From DASZFV01 sp036494575 (GTDB lineage Bacteria; Myxococcota_A; Polyangia; Fen-1088), in contig DASXOE010000009.1 of NCBI GenBank assembly GCA_036494575.1, forward strand, positions 1 through 19,948: a stretch of DNA of 19,948 nucleotides. Direction: 5' to 3'. Shown one piece after another: positions 7,921 through 15,853 of the stretch (within the stretch, counting starts at the first letter, position 1; every line of letters begins with the position of its first letter). A program made the translations under genes and the position numbers. The notes under the pieces are model-generated. The model was not told the origin of the DNA, made no database searches, and saw only the letters and a list, made by a program, of their open reading frames with translations.

Positions 7921-9299
7921 CGGGCCCGTCTCTTCCCCTTGGCGCGCGGCGACTGCACGAGGCCACGCGGCGACGGCGCGCGCCCGCGCGGCGTCGCCGC
8001 GGTCGCGCCCGCGAGAAGCCCGTGCGCCGCCGCCGTGGCCGCGGCCATGACGACGCGCACCGGGACCTCGGCCCGCGAGGCGAGCCGACGGCAGTCCTCG
8101 AACTCGGGTTGCGCGCCGAGGATCTCGCCGTCGAGCGCGCCGAGCTTGACGCGCACGGCGCCGTATGGCGTCGCCACGGTCTCGAAGGCGCGCGCGAGGA
8201 CGGCGCGCGCCATCGCCTGCAGCCGCACGCCCAGCGTCGTCGAGTGGCGGAAGAACGCGCGCTGGACCTCGGTGACCGCCGCCGGCGGCGCGAGGGCCGT
8301 GACCTCGAGCGCCGGCCGCCCCTTCTTCATGACGATCGGCGTCGACCACACGTCCACGGCGCCCGCATCGAGCAGGGCCTCGAGGAGCGGCGCCACGAGC
8401 TGCGGGCTCATGTCGTCGAGGTTGGCTTCGACCCGCACGATCTCGCCGGCGGCCGGCGCGTCGGCGCGGCCGATGCGCGCGCCGACCAGGACGCGCAGGA
8501 CGTTCGGTCGATCGGCGAGCTCGCGCGTGCCGGCGCCGTAGCCGATGGCCGCGATCGAAAGCGGCGGCGGTGGACCGAAAGCATCGACGATCGCGGCCAC
8601 GATGGCCGCGCCCGTGGGCGTCGTGAGCTCGCCCTGCCCCTCGGCGAGCACGGGGACGCCGCGCAGGAGCGCGGCCGTCGCCGGCGCAGGCACGGGCAGC
8701 TCGCCGTGCGCCGTCCGCACGCGCCCGGTCCCGACGACGGGCGGCAGCGACCCGATCGACGAGGGCGCGAGCCACGCGATGGCCGCGGCCGCGCCCACGA
8801 CGTCGGCGATCGAGTCGTAGGCGCCGACCTCGTGGAACGTCACGCGGTCGACGCGCGTCCCGTGGAGCGCCGCTTCGACGTGTGCGATGCGCGCGAAGAT
8901 GTCCGAGGCGAGCGCGCGGGCATCCGCGTCGAGCCGCGCGCGGCCGAGCAGGCGTTTGACCTCGGCGTAGTCGCGGTGGTCGTGCCCGCGCGCCGCGACG
9001 CCGTGGCCGTGGCCGTGTTCATCGTGAGCGTGCTCGTGGTCGTGCCCGTGAGCGTCTTCGTGCTGCGGGCTCCTTCGCTCGCTGCCGGGCCAGCTCACGA
9101 CGAAGCCGCGGCCCACGAACGCGCCCCGCCGCCGACGCTCGAACCGCGCGCGCAGGCCCTCGACGCCCATGGCGCCGATGGCGTCGGTGACGACCTTCGC
9201 GGGAACGCCCGCGTCGACGAGGGCCGCGACGGCCATGTCGCCCGCGATGCCCGAGGTGGGCTCGAGGTGCAGATGCAGGCCCTGCAGGGCGCCCTTCAC
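7917..9299 (-). CDS. larC: LarC, nickel insertion protein for the nickel-pincer nucleotide cofactor
   Basis: 460 residues. LarC (pyridinium-3,5-bisthiocarboxylic acid mononucleotide nickel chelatase) inserts nickel into the cofactor of lactate racemase and related enzymes. The family pattern is clear: SGIAGDM near the N-terminus (15-21), VTFHEVGAYDSIADVVGAAA, then TAHGELPVPAPATAALLRGVP, LTTPTGAAI, and VEANLDDMSPQ in the C-terminal half, followed by VDVWSTPIVMKKGRP. The ORF is fused, unlike the frameshift-split gene of Lactobacillus. A His-rich insert at 80-108 (10 His in 29 residues) probably binds nickel. A basic, Pro/Arg-rich tail of about 25 residues ends the protein. The start is GTG at 9299, which overlaps the larB stop as GTGA. 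The 3' end overlaps the sensor gene as ATGA. Confidence 0.93.
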   Translation of the reverse strand: MKGALQGLHLHLEPTSGIAGDMAVAALVDAGVPAKVVTDAIGAMGVEGLRARFERRRRGAFVGRGFVVSWPGSERRSPQHEDAHGHDHEHAHDEHGHGHGVAARGHDHRDYAEVKRLLGRARLDADARALASDIFARIAHVEAALHGTRVDRVTFHEVGAYDSIADVVGAAAAIAWLAPSSIGSLPPVVGTGRVRTAHGELPVPAPATAALLRGVPVLAEGQGELTTPTGAAIVAAIVDAFGPPPPLSIAAIGYGAGTRELADRPNVLRVLVGARIGRADAPAAGEIVRVEANLDDMSPQLVAPLLEALLDAGAVDVWSTPIVMKKGRPALEVTALAPPAAVTEVQRAFFRHSTTLGVRLQAMARAVLARAFETVATPYGAVRVKLGALDGEILGAQPEFEDCRRLASRAEVPVRVVMAAATAAAHGLLAGATAATPRGRAPSPRGLVQSPRAKGKRRAR

Positions 9300-10054
9300 G
9301 GGCTGCGCTTCCGGTTGAGCATCGCCGCGAGTTGGCCCGCCCCGAACCCGTTGTCGATGTTGACGACCGAGACGCCGGCCGCGCACGAGGTCAGCATGGC
9401 GAGCAGCGCCGCGATTCCGCCCAGGCTCGCGCCGTAGCCGACGCTCGTCGGCACGGCGATCACGGGGCGCGCGAAGAGGCCCGCGACGACGCTCGGCAGC
9501 GCGCCCTCCATCCCCGCGACGACGATCGTGATCTCGGCGCGCTCGATGAGGCTCCGGTGCGCGACGAGCCGGTGCAGCCCCGCGACGCCGACGTCGAAGA
9601 GGCGCTCCACGTGATTGCCGGCCAGCTCCGCCGTGAGCGCGGCCTCCTCGGCGACCGGGACGTCGGCCGTTCCCGCGCTCACGACGGCGATCGTGCCCCG
9701 GCCCTGGTCGGGCGCGGGCGTCAGCCCGAGGACGAGCGCGCGCGGCACGGGGAAGTGGCGGACCTCCGGCACGGCCGCACGCACGAGCTCCGCCGCCTCG
9801 GTCGAGACGCGGGTCGCGAGCACCGTCGACCCCCCGCGCGCGAGCTCGACGAGGATCGCGGCGATCTGCTCGGGTGTCTTGCCCTCCCCGAGGACGACCT
9901 CGGGGAAGCCCGTGCGCAGGTGCCGGTGCGTGTCGGCGTGCGCGAAGCCAAGCGCGCGGAAAGGAAGCTCACGCAGCTCGCGCACGGCCTCGTCGACCTG
10001 CACGCGACGCGCGGCCACGGACTCCAGCAGGTCTCGCAGGCGATCCGGGTCCAT
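9296..10054 (-). CDS. larB: LarB, pyridinium-3,5-biscarboxylic acid mononucleotide synthase
   Basis: 252 residues, full length. LarB carboxylates and hydrolyses nicotinic acid adenine dinucleotide, the first step of nickel-pincer nucleotide synthesis. The C-terminal half is the PurE-like fold: VVSAGTADVPVAEEA (125-139), VVAGMEGALPSVVAGL (178-193), VPTSVGYGASLGG (201-213), and SCAAGVSVVNIDNGFGAG (223-240) with C224 at the position of the family's reactive cysteine. The N-terminal 50 residues contain the typical LGFAHADTHRHLRTGFPEVVLGEGKT. It starts at ATG 10054 with no Shine-Dalgarno; a GATAAT box lies 8 nt upstream, so the transcript may be leaderless. It is the first gene of the larB-larC-sensor unit. 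LarE and LarA are not in this window. Confidence 0.95.
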   Translation of the reverse strand: MDPDRLRDLLESVAARRVQVDEAVRELRELPFRALGFAHADTHRHLRTGFPEVVLGEGKTPEQIAAILVELARGGSTVLATRVSTEAAELVRAAVPEVRHFPVPRALVLGLTPAPDQGRGTIAVVSAGTADVPVAEEAALTAELAGNHVERLFDVGVAGLHRLVAHRSLIERAEITIVVAGMEGALPSVVAGLFARPVIAVPTSVGYGASLGGIAALLAMLTSCAAGVSVVNIDNGFGAGQLAAMLNRKRSP

Positions 10055-10222
10055 CGCGGAAGATTATCTAGAACTCGCCCATGAGGCCATTGCTCTAGAA
10101 GATCCCGAACCACGACAGACGTCCGGGCACCCCTCGCGGCGGCACGTTCCCGACAAGACAACCCCGCCCCGCGCTGACTCTCGGCCAGCCGCGGGACGGG
10201 ATCCTTCTCGAAGCTTCGAGCC
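10055..10222. other. Intergenic region upstream of larB
   Basis: 168 bp without a gene. It holds TCTAGA palindromes at 10067-10072 and 10094-10099, 27 bp apart, just upstream of larB; on the minus strand the nearer one runs into GATAAT. The paired sites could be an operator, but nothing proves it. At the other end a 14-bp perfect palindrome (CTCGAAGCTTCGAG, 10207-10220) lies 2 bp beyond the hsp20 stop and may help terminate that transcript. Confidence 0.4.
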
Positions 10223-10711
10223 TCAGGCCTTCGCGGGATCCGACGGCGCGGACGAGCCGATGCTGATGCGCCTCGGCTGCACCTCCGGCTTCTTCGGGAC
10301 GCGCACCGTGAGGACGCCGTCCCTGACCTCCGCGCTCACGTGCTCGACGTCGACGCCCTCAGGCAGCGCAAAGGAACGCGAGAACGAGCCGTAGCCACGC
10401 TCGAGGGCAAAGAACCTCTCCCCATCCTGGACGTTCTCGAGCTTCCGCTGGCCCGACATCGTGAGGACGTTGCCTGTCATCTGGATCTCGATGTCCTTCT
10501 CGGGGATGCCCGGGACGTCCGCCTTGAAGACGTACGCGTCCTTGGTCTCGCGGACCTCGAAGCTGGGCGCGAACCCGCGCGGGCCGCCGTCGAACGGCGA
10601 AAAGACCTCTCCACCGAGCAGGGCGTCCATGATCCGAAACGGATCGAGCCCCGACTCCGTCGCAGGGCGGCGAGAAACATCACGATTGTCTCTGCGAATC
10701 AACGTAGCCAT
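10223..10711 (-). CDS. Hsp20 family small heat shock protein
   Basis: 162 residues. An ATP-independent holdase that binds unfolding proteins and assembles into oligomers in the cytoplasm. The alpha-crystallin domain spans about 50-140: FEVRETKDAYVFKADVPGIP, the DIEIQMTGNVLTMSGQR strand, FALERGYGSFSRSFALPEGV, and DGVLTVRVPK containing the G-x-L signature. A C-terminal I-x-I motif (ISI, 149-151) is the usual inter-dimer contact. The N-terminal arm is 50 residues. A strong GGAGG (10721-10725) precedes the ATG by 9 nt. I find no CIRCE element and no convincing heat-shock promoter. It lies 68 bp downstream of a lipoprotein gene on the same strand, separated by a possible terminator. Confidence 0.96.
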   Translation of the reverse strand: MATLIRRDNRDVSRRPATESGLDPFRIMDALLGGEVFSPFDGGPRGFAPSFEVRETKDAYVFKADVPGIPEKDIEIQMTGNVLTMSGQRKLENVQDGERFFALERGYGSFSRSFALPEGVDVEHVSAEVRDGVLTVRVPKKPEVQPRRISIGSSAPSDPAKA

Positions 10712-10744
10712 TGTCCGTCACCTCCTTCTTCCAGAGTGAAAGCA

Positions 10745-10774
10745 CCGCGCGGGGCGCGACAAGGGGCCGCGCGG
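10745..10774 (-). terminator. Possible terminator between lipoprotein gene and hsp20
   Basis: Two copies of CCGCGCGG (10745-10752 and 10767-10774) pair across a 14-nt loop, a few bases after the stop of the minus-strand lipoprotein gene. A T-containing stretch (TGCTTTCACT) follows on that strand. Each copy is itself a palindrome, so other structures are possible. Confidence 0.4.
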
Positions 10775-10779
10775 AGGTT

Positions 10780-12924
10780 TCACGGCGACGGGAGCGGATT
10801 CGGCAGCGCGAGCGTGAGCGTCCCATCGGCGCCCGTCACGCCCTGCGCGACGGCGAGCGTCGAGTCGACGCACGACGCCGCTGGGGGCGCGCAAAACACC
10901 TCGACGAGCGCGCCCGCGAGCGCGCGGCCAGCGCCCGTCACCGAGCCTGCCCAGATGAGCGCGGGCGGAACCACGTCGCCGCGAACGTGAGTGGTCCCAT
11001 CGGGCGACACGACGGCGAGGACGCCGCGCCCGAGCGCCGCCCCGGGCGCGGGCTCGACGAGCAGCTCGTAGCTGCGTCCGGTGGCGAGCAGCAGCGTGTA
11101 CGAGCCGTCGGCGGCCGCCGTCGCCCGAGGCAAGGTCGCGGCCGCGAGCGGCCCGCGATCGATGGCCGTGAGCTTGGCCCCCGCGGTCGGCCCCTTCGGC
11201 AGCAACGTCCCCGAGAACGCGACGGGCGCGGCGAGGACGACGTGCGGAGACGCGCCGACGGTGGGCAGCACGACGTCCGAAGACGCGATGGCGACGGAAG
11301 GGGCGCCGTCGGGGGGCGCGACGACGAGGTGGTAGGTTCCCGCGGGCAGCAACCCGAGACGGGCGACGCCTTGCGCGTCGGTCACGCCGTCGGCGTGCGC
11401 CGTCCCCGTCGCCGGGAGGTCCGCCGAGGGCACGCCGCGCACGCTCAGCGTGCCGACGTTGGAGAGCGTGTCCGCGAGATCGGCGCGCACGCGCGCGCCG
11501 GCCACGGCGCTCGCGCCGCCGGGCGCCGTCACCGTGATCGTCAGGGGCGCCGCCGGAACCTTCGCCCAGGACATCGAGAGGTCGAGGCTCGTCGCGCCCG
11601 CGAGCAGGACGATGCCGGGCGACGCCGCGACGTGGGCGTCGGGCAAGCCGCTGCCGCTCGGAGGCAGGATGTCCGCCGCCAAGACCCCGTCGCGCGTCGT
11701 GAACGCGAAGGTGCCGTCGGCCGCGCTCACGCCCACCGTCGACGGCCGCAGGCCGGCCTCGAGGACGATCCGCGCGCCCGCCACGGGGTGCCCATTGCCG
11801 TCCGCCATCGAGCCCGTGACGGCCGCGCCGGGAAGGATCGACATCTTGTTCGAGACGGAATCGGGCGTGCCGCTCACGAGCAGCGGCGCCAGTCCTTCAT
11901 CGGGCACGATGAGCACGTCGTAAGTCAGCGCCGTCGAGAGCGGCGCGACGAGGGCGCCGCGTCCCGTGTCACCCTCGAGATCGAACGCGAACGAGGGGCT
12001 CGTGATGCGGACGTACGCGGGGACGGCGAAACCACGCACGTCGAGCGGCGCGAGGCTCACGATCTGGCTCGACTTGGCGTCGCCGAGATCGAGCGCGTGC
12101 GGACCGCCTCCGATCGCCGTGGCCTTGACGAGCGTCTCGCGGATGGGCAGCTGCGAAGCCGAGGGCGGCGTCACGCGAAACCGGAACGACGGCGTCTGCG
12201 GGGGTTGGACGACGACGACGAGGGGCGCGCGATCGCAAGCTGGCGCGCCCTCGATCCGCGCCTGAATTTGATAGGTCCCCGCCAAGGCGAGCGGCACGTC
12301 GATCGTCGCGCCCGTGTCGTCGACGGGCGTCCACGGCAGGTCGGCCACCGCTGGGCCACCCGCCACCTTCACGGACCACAGCCAGTGGGGCGCGCCTGCG
12401 TCGCGATCGCCCGCGCGACCGGAGACGCTTGCCTGCAACCGCAAGGTGGACGACGGGCCGGCCTCGAGATTGGCGAAGGAGCCGGGCGCGAGCGGCGTGA
12501 TCGTCACGAGGCACGAGCCGGTGCCGCCGTCGGCTGGGGCGCCGTCGGCGCTGCCGTCCTGCCCCGTACCGATGGAGCCGCCGGCGCCGCCCGTGCCCGT
12601 CGTCCCGGCGGAGCCCGTGCTAGAGGCCCCGGCCGCGCCCGTGGCGCCCGCGGCCCCCGTGGGAATGGCAGGCCCGCCCCCGGCACCGCTGGAGCTCCCG
12701 GCTGCTCCAGTTGCGATGCCGCTCCCGGCGTAGCCGCTCCCGGCGCTGCCGCTACTACTACTACCGGAGCCCGCTGACCCGGTTTGACCCGCACCGTTGC
12801 CGCTGGGACCGCGGCTGCCGTCGACGCTGCCGACGCAGCCGGCGAGCGAGGCGACGCAAAGCGCGCGCACCGCCGTGGCGGACGGAAACGCGACCCGCGC
12901 GCGCCTGTGATCGACGGCGCTCAT
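10780..12924 (-). CDS. Large lipoprotein with carboxypeptidase-regulatory-like repeats
   Basis: 714 residues, predicted surface or periplasmic lipoprotein. The signal peptide ends at the lipobox LAGC with C30. Residues 31-140 are a Gly/Ser/Ala/Thr-rich linker with partly G-x-x spacing (GAAGATGAAG). An Ig-like region follows (about 145-250), then a central domain, then a chain of carboxypeptidase-regulatory-like (transthyretin-like) modules recognisable by the pattern V-x-G-A-x-V ... T-D-x-x-G ... L-x-x-G-x-Y. Examples are GHPVAGARIVLEAG/SAADGTFAF, SAVAGARVRADLA/TDAQGVARLGLLPAGTYHL and RALAGALVEVFC/TGADGTLTL. Such modules are structural and often mediate binding; no catalytic domain is visible. 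The ATG overlaps the stop of the upstream PKD-like gene (ATGA), so the two are translationally coupled. Function unknown. Confidence 0.88.
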   Translation of the reverse strand: MSAVDHRRARVAFPSATAVRALCVASLAGCVGSVDGSRGPSGNGAGQTGSAGSGSSSSGSAGSGYAGSGIATGAAGSSSGAGGGPAIPTGAAGATGAAGASSTGSAGTTGTGGAGGSIGTGQDGSADGAPADGGTGSCLVTITPLAPGSFANLEAGPSSTLRLQASVSGRAGDRDAGAPHWLWSVKVAGGPAVADLPWTPVDDTGATIDVPLALAGTYQIQARIEGAPACDRAPLVVVVQPPQTPSFRFRVTPPSASQLPIRETLVKATAIGGGPHALDLGDAKSSQIVSLAPLDVRGFAVPAYVRITSPSFAFDLEGDTGRGALVAPLSTALTYDVLIVPDEGLAPLLVSGTPDSVSNKMSILPGAAVTGSMADGNGHPVAGARIVLEAGLRPSTVGVSAADGTFAFTTRDGVLAADILPPSGSGLPDAHVAASPGIVLLAGATSLDLSMSWAKVPAAPLTITVTAPGGASAVAGARVRADLADTLSNVGTLSVRGVPSADLPATGTAHADGVTDAQGVARLGLLPAGTYHLVVAPPDGAPSVAIASSDVVLPTVGASPHVVLAAPVAFSGTLLPKGPTAGAKLTAIDRGPLAAATLPRATAAADGSYTLLLATGRSYELLVEPAPGAALGRGVLAVVSPDGTTHVRGDVVPPALIWAGSVTGAGRALAGALVEVFCAPPAASCVDSTLAVAQGVTGADGTLTLALPNPLPSP

Positions 12925-14303
12925 GGGAGGATGTGCACCGTCCAGGTGACGCGCTGAAAGCAAGTGCCGGCGTGAATGGCGCTCGGCTGCGTGCACACGT
13001 CGGCGTCGCCGCAGGCGAGGAACGCCTTCGCGCTCCGCTCGGTGTCGCGATCGCTGATCTCGAGACGCACGCGCACGACGTCGCCGACCGAATAGACCTG
13101 CGGGAGCTGGAAGCTGGGAAAATCCTTCTCCCGGAGGACGAAGGGGCCGCCGCTCTCGCTGACGAACCATTGCATGCTCGCCGTCCCCGGGTAGGGATCG
13201 AGATCATCGCTCACGCCGCTCACCGTGAAGCTGGTCATCGTCGTCACCGTCGTGGCGACGTCGGGCATGGCTTGGTCGAGGCAGGGAGGCTGATCGGCGG
13301 CCACGATGTACGTCGCCGAAACGGCTGGGCTCTGCCCGGTCTGATTCTGGACGATCAGCGTGACGTGGTAGGTCCCCGGGACGTCGGCGACGAAGCAGCG
13401 GACGCTCATGTCGCCCTTCCCGTCGCAATCGGCGAGGGCGGCGAGCGAGGTGGGCGCCGCATCGAGCGTCCAGCGGTATTCGAGCGGCAACATGGGACCA
13501 TCGGCGCCCGTCGAGCCGCTCCCCGAGACCTGGAATGTCGACCCCAATGGGTACGGCACGGTCCCTGGGGGCGACACCAAGTCGAGCGCCGCGGTGGGCA
13601 GCTGCCCGGGCAGGACGTGCAACGTCTTCTCGACGATCGACTCCTTCATGCTGTCGTCGACGACGCGCAGCTCCACCTGGTAGTCGCCCCCGGCATCGGC
13701 GGTGAGACAGCGGACGGCGTCGGTCGAGGGGGGCGCACACGGGCCGAACTGCGGGTTCGGCGTTGGCGCGGACTTCAGCATCCACTTGAATTGAATGACA
13801 TCGCCCGGATCGGGATCAGTCGACTTCTCGGCCGACAGGACGAACATCGTGTGCGCCGGGTAGGACGGCGCGTTCGGCGGCATGGCGAGCTCGAGCACCG
13901 CGACGGGGGCACGATCTTGCGGATCGCCCGTGTGGGCATCCACGGTCGCGGCGCCATACGGATCGCGGGCCTCGACCCAGACGCAGAACGGACTCTCTGA
14001 ATCCTTACCCTGAACGACGAGTCGATCCCCAGGCGTCCAGCCCGTCGTGGGCCAGGCGCTCGGCTGGTCGAAACCGCTCGGACAGGCGCCGGCGGTCTCG
14101 ACCCACTCGAGCGTGACGGTGTCGCCGTCGGGGTCGCTCGCGGTCGCCGTGTAGGTCAGCGGCAGACCCCGAAAGATCGGGTCGGGCGGGGCGTGGATGC
14201 TGACGGTGGGGCGCATGTTGATCGGGCCCGTGTAGCAGCCGGTCCAGAGATAGGCGGCCGCCACTGCCAAGCCCAACCGATTCTCAAGCAATGAATAAGC
14301 CAA
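12921..14303 (-). CDS. PKD/Ig-like repeat lipoprotein
   Basis: 460 residues from a TTG at 14303, which has GAGG 6 nt upstream; a longer TTG start at 14360 would add 19 residues. The N-terminus is a signal peptide with a slightly atypical lipobox WTGC at C23. The mature part consists of three or four PKD-like beta-sandwich repeats. Each begins RPTVSIHAPP / APVAVLELAMPP / LPTAALDLVSPP and carries patterns such as YTATASDPDGDTVTLEW and GDVIQFKWMLKS, and ends in a strand like YQVELRVVDD or YHVTLIVQNQ. The last quarter has Cys pairs, perhaps disulfides. PKD modules usually support protein-protein or protein-sugar contact at the surface. It is the middle gene of a three-lipoprotein run, overlapping the next gene by ATGA. 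No enzyme domain. Confidence 0.85.
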   Translation of the reverse strand: MAYSLLENRLGLAVAAAYLWTGCYTGPINMRPTVSIHAPPDPIFRGLPLTYTATASDPDGDTVTLEWVETAGACPSGFDQPSAWPTTGWTPGDRLVVQGKDSESPFCVWVEARDPYGAATVDAHTGDPQDRAPVAVLELAMPPNAPSYPAHTMFVLSAEKSTDPDPGDVIQFKWMLKSAPTPNPQFGPCAPPSTDAVRCLTADAGGDYQVELRVVDDSMKESIVEKTLHVLPGQLPTAALDLVSPPGTVPYPLGSTFQVSGSGSTGADGPMLPLEYRWTLDAAPTSLAALADCDGKGDMSVRCFVADVPGTYHVTLIVQNQTGQSPAVSATYIVAADQPPCLDQAMPDVATTVTTMTSFTVSGVSDDLDPYPGTASMQWFVSESGGPFVLREKDFPSFQLPQVYSVGDVVRVRLEISDRDTERSAKAFLACGDADVCTQPSAIHAGTCFQRVTWTVHILP

Positions 14304-14441
14304 TGAGACCTCGCGCAGGGGTGAAGCTTGACGCGTCCGAAGGCCGAGCGGCCGCGGCAATTCTCCAGGTGCCCGACAATCCTGTCGCGATTCAGGCGGG
14401 AAAGAAAGCGCCGCGTCGCGGGCCCGCGGTTTGGGCGTCCC

Positions 14442-14470
14442 TCCTGCGCCGCGCCAACGGCGGCGCAGGA
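14442..14470 (-). terminator. Strong GC hairpin between two lipoprotein genes
   Basis: Perfect 11-bp arms TCCTGCGCCGC (14442-14452) and GCGGCGCAGGA (14460-14470) with a 7-nt loop, extendable past one mismatch. It lies 17 nt after the stop of the first lipoprotein gene on the minus strand. No T-tract follows, so it may attenuate transcription or protect the 3' end of the upstream message. Further on is a 12-bp palindrome CGCGGGCCCGCG (14417-14428). The rest of the 184-bp gap (14304-14487) shows nothing recognisable. Confidence 0.5.
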
Positions 14471-14487
14471 CGGGCTAGGCACTCGTC

Positions 14488-15792
14488 TCAGGGGTGCGTC
14501 GGGCAGACGAGGGACGTCGAGAGCGTGTTCGGGCTGAGCTCTTGCAGCATCTGCGGAAGGCTGCGCTTGCGGCTCGGGTCGCCCATGGGCTGGAGGACGA
14601 TCGCGCTCAGGTTCCCGTACGTCACCGAGCTGATGGACGCGGGAGCCGTGCACAGGAGGCCTCCCATGCCGTCGGTCAGGCCCACGGACGGGTTGAACGC
14701 GAACGTCATCGTCATGCCCGAGATCGCGACCGAAGAGCCGCGCTCTTGCTTGGTGCCGTCGGCGTTGAGCTTGAGCGGACAGGAGGTGAACGACGGCGGC
14801 ATGGGCACGGACACGATGCTGAGACCGTTGTCGACGTCCTCGGCGAGCGTCGTCCCGACCGCCTCGATGTTCTCGCTGAACGTCAGGACGACCTGAGCGC
14901 CCGGCGTCGTCGCCGCCGCCAGGGGCGGCGTGCACATCGTGGCCGTGTTGCCCGTGATGCGCAGCGGATCGCGGAGCACCTTGGCGAGCTGGATGGTCTT
15001 GCTCAGGACAGAGCCCGCGACGATGCCCGCGGTGCCGGAGAGCACCATAGGCTGGTAGCCGTCGACGTCGTAGATCGAAACCTCGTACTGAACGCCGTAC
15101 ACGAGGTCGCCCGCGGCGAAGTCGGCCTTGCCGTTCGTGAAGTCCTTGATGATCGTCTGGGTGAGGAGGTCTTCGTCGTTGGCCCAGACGCGACGACTCG
15201 CGCGCGGCGCGCCGGACGCGCTGTCGCCCGCGCCCACCTGGAGCCCCGATTGCGTCTGCGGCCGCAGGCGAATCTTGCCCGAGGCCTTGCCGAGCGCGGG
15301 CGCGCCCGTCGCATCGTCGAGCGTCGCGATCGCGAGCGAGACGGCCGGGGCCATCAGCGACGTGGGAAACATGTACGCGTCGAACGAGAAGGTCTGCGTC
15401 GTCGTGATCTGGGCGAGCCCGCTCTGCATCCCGGCCAGCGAGGCCGGGACCTCGAATCCAGGGTTGTGCGAGACGAACGGGCGGTAACCGTCGGCCATGA
15501 TCGTCACCATGTAGTCCTGCCACGTCGGCAGGGGATCCTGGCTCGTGAAGCGTCCGTCGTCGCCAATGGTGACCTTGACGGTCTTGTCGCGGTACTCGAT
15601 CGCGATCGACGTCAGCATGGCTTTCATGAGCGGCGTGCCCACGGCTCCGTCATAAACGTTGCCCTCGAAGTAAACCGTGTGATCGGCGGACGTGGGGCCG
15701 TCCGTGCCGCACCCTCCTAAAGCGAAAGAACCAAGCGAAGCAATCGAGAGAAGCGCCACCGACAACCTGAGCCCACCTTGTCTTCCGGTCAT
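14488..15792 (-). CDS. Lipoprotein with carboxypeptidase-regulatory-like and Ig-like domains
   Basis: 434 residues. The signal peptide MTGRQGGLRLSVALLSIASL continues to the lipobox ALGGC with C28. A carboxypeptidase-regulatory-like domain follows (about 38-110: VYFEGNVYDGAVGTPLMKAM, then IGDDGRFTSQ and YMVTIMADGYRPF). The middle (about 130-270) has a second, similar beta fold (VYGVQYEVSIYDVDGYQPMV). The C-terminal part contains a Big_5/SbsA-like Ig module: VVLTFSENIEAVGTTL, then SGMTMTFAFNPSVGLTDGMG. No catalytic residues recognised. The ATG at 15792 has AAAGGA 6 nt upstream and a sigma70-like promoter ending about 27 nt before it, which excludes the longer in-frame ATG at 15837. It is the first of three lipoprotein genes in a row. 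Confidence 0.87.
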   Translation of the reverse strand: MTGRQGGLRLSVALLSIASLGSFALGGCGTDGPTSADHTVYFEGNVYDGAVGTPLMKAMLTSIAIEYRDKTVKVTIGDDGRFTSQDPLPTWQDYMVTIMADGYRPFVSHNPGFEVPASLAGMQSGLAQITTTQTFSFDAYMFPTSLMAPAVSLAIATLDDATGAPALGKASGKIRLRPQTQSGLQVGAGDSASGAPRASRRVWANDEDLLTQTIIKDFTNGKADFAAGDLVYGVQYEVSIYDVDGYQPMVLSGTAGIVAGSVLSKTIQLAKVLRDPLRITGNTATMCTPPLAAATTPGAQVVLTFSENIEAVGTTLAEDVDNGLSIVSVPMPPSFTSCPLKLNADGTKQERGSSVAISGMTMTFAFNPSVGLTDGMGGLLCTAPASISSVTYGNLSAIVLQPMGDPSRKRSLPQMLQELSPNTLSTSLVCPTHP

Positions 15793-15825
15793 TTCGAATC
15801 CTTTGGCTAGAGTAAAAAGCGGCTC

Positions 15826-15853
15826 ATTGTAAGGCATGGCGCCCGCGCGGCAA
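15826..15853 (-). promoter_or_regulatory. sigma70-like promoter of the lipoprotein gene run
   Basis: TTGCCG (-35, 15848-15853) and TACAAT (-10, 15826-15831, five of six consensus bases) are spaced 16 bp apart on the minus strand. The predicted start site near 15819 leaves a leader of about 27 nt. Sequence prediction only. Confidence 0.5.

Noticed and set aside
7921..8775. N-terminal extension of the sensor protein frame to 8775
   Set aside because: Arg-rich shadow of larC; the ATG at 7920 with the ATGA overlap is the natural start.
10712..10779. Heat-shock promoter or CIRCE operator upstream of hsp20
   Set aside because: No CIRCE inverted repeat is present and no pair of boxes matches a sigma32-type promoter convincingly.
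10711..12777. 688-residue plus-strand ORF opposite the lipoprotein gene
   Set aside because: Arg/Gly/Asp-rich shadow with no motif; the minus-strand lipoprotein has a lipobox and recognisable repeats.
12504..12834. Collagen-like triplet protein segment
   Set aside because: Gly spacing is not regular over enough triplets and proline is scarce; better read as a flexible linker.
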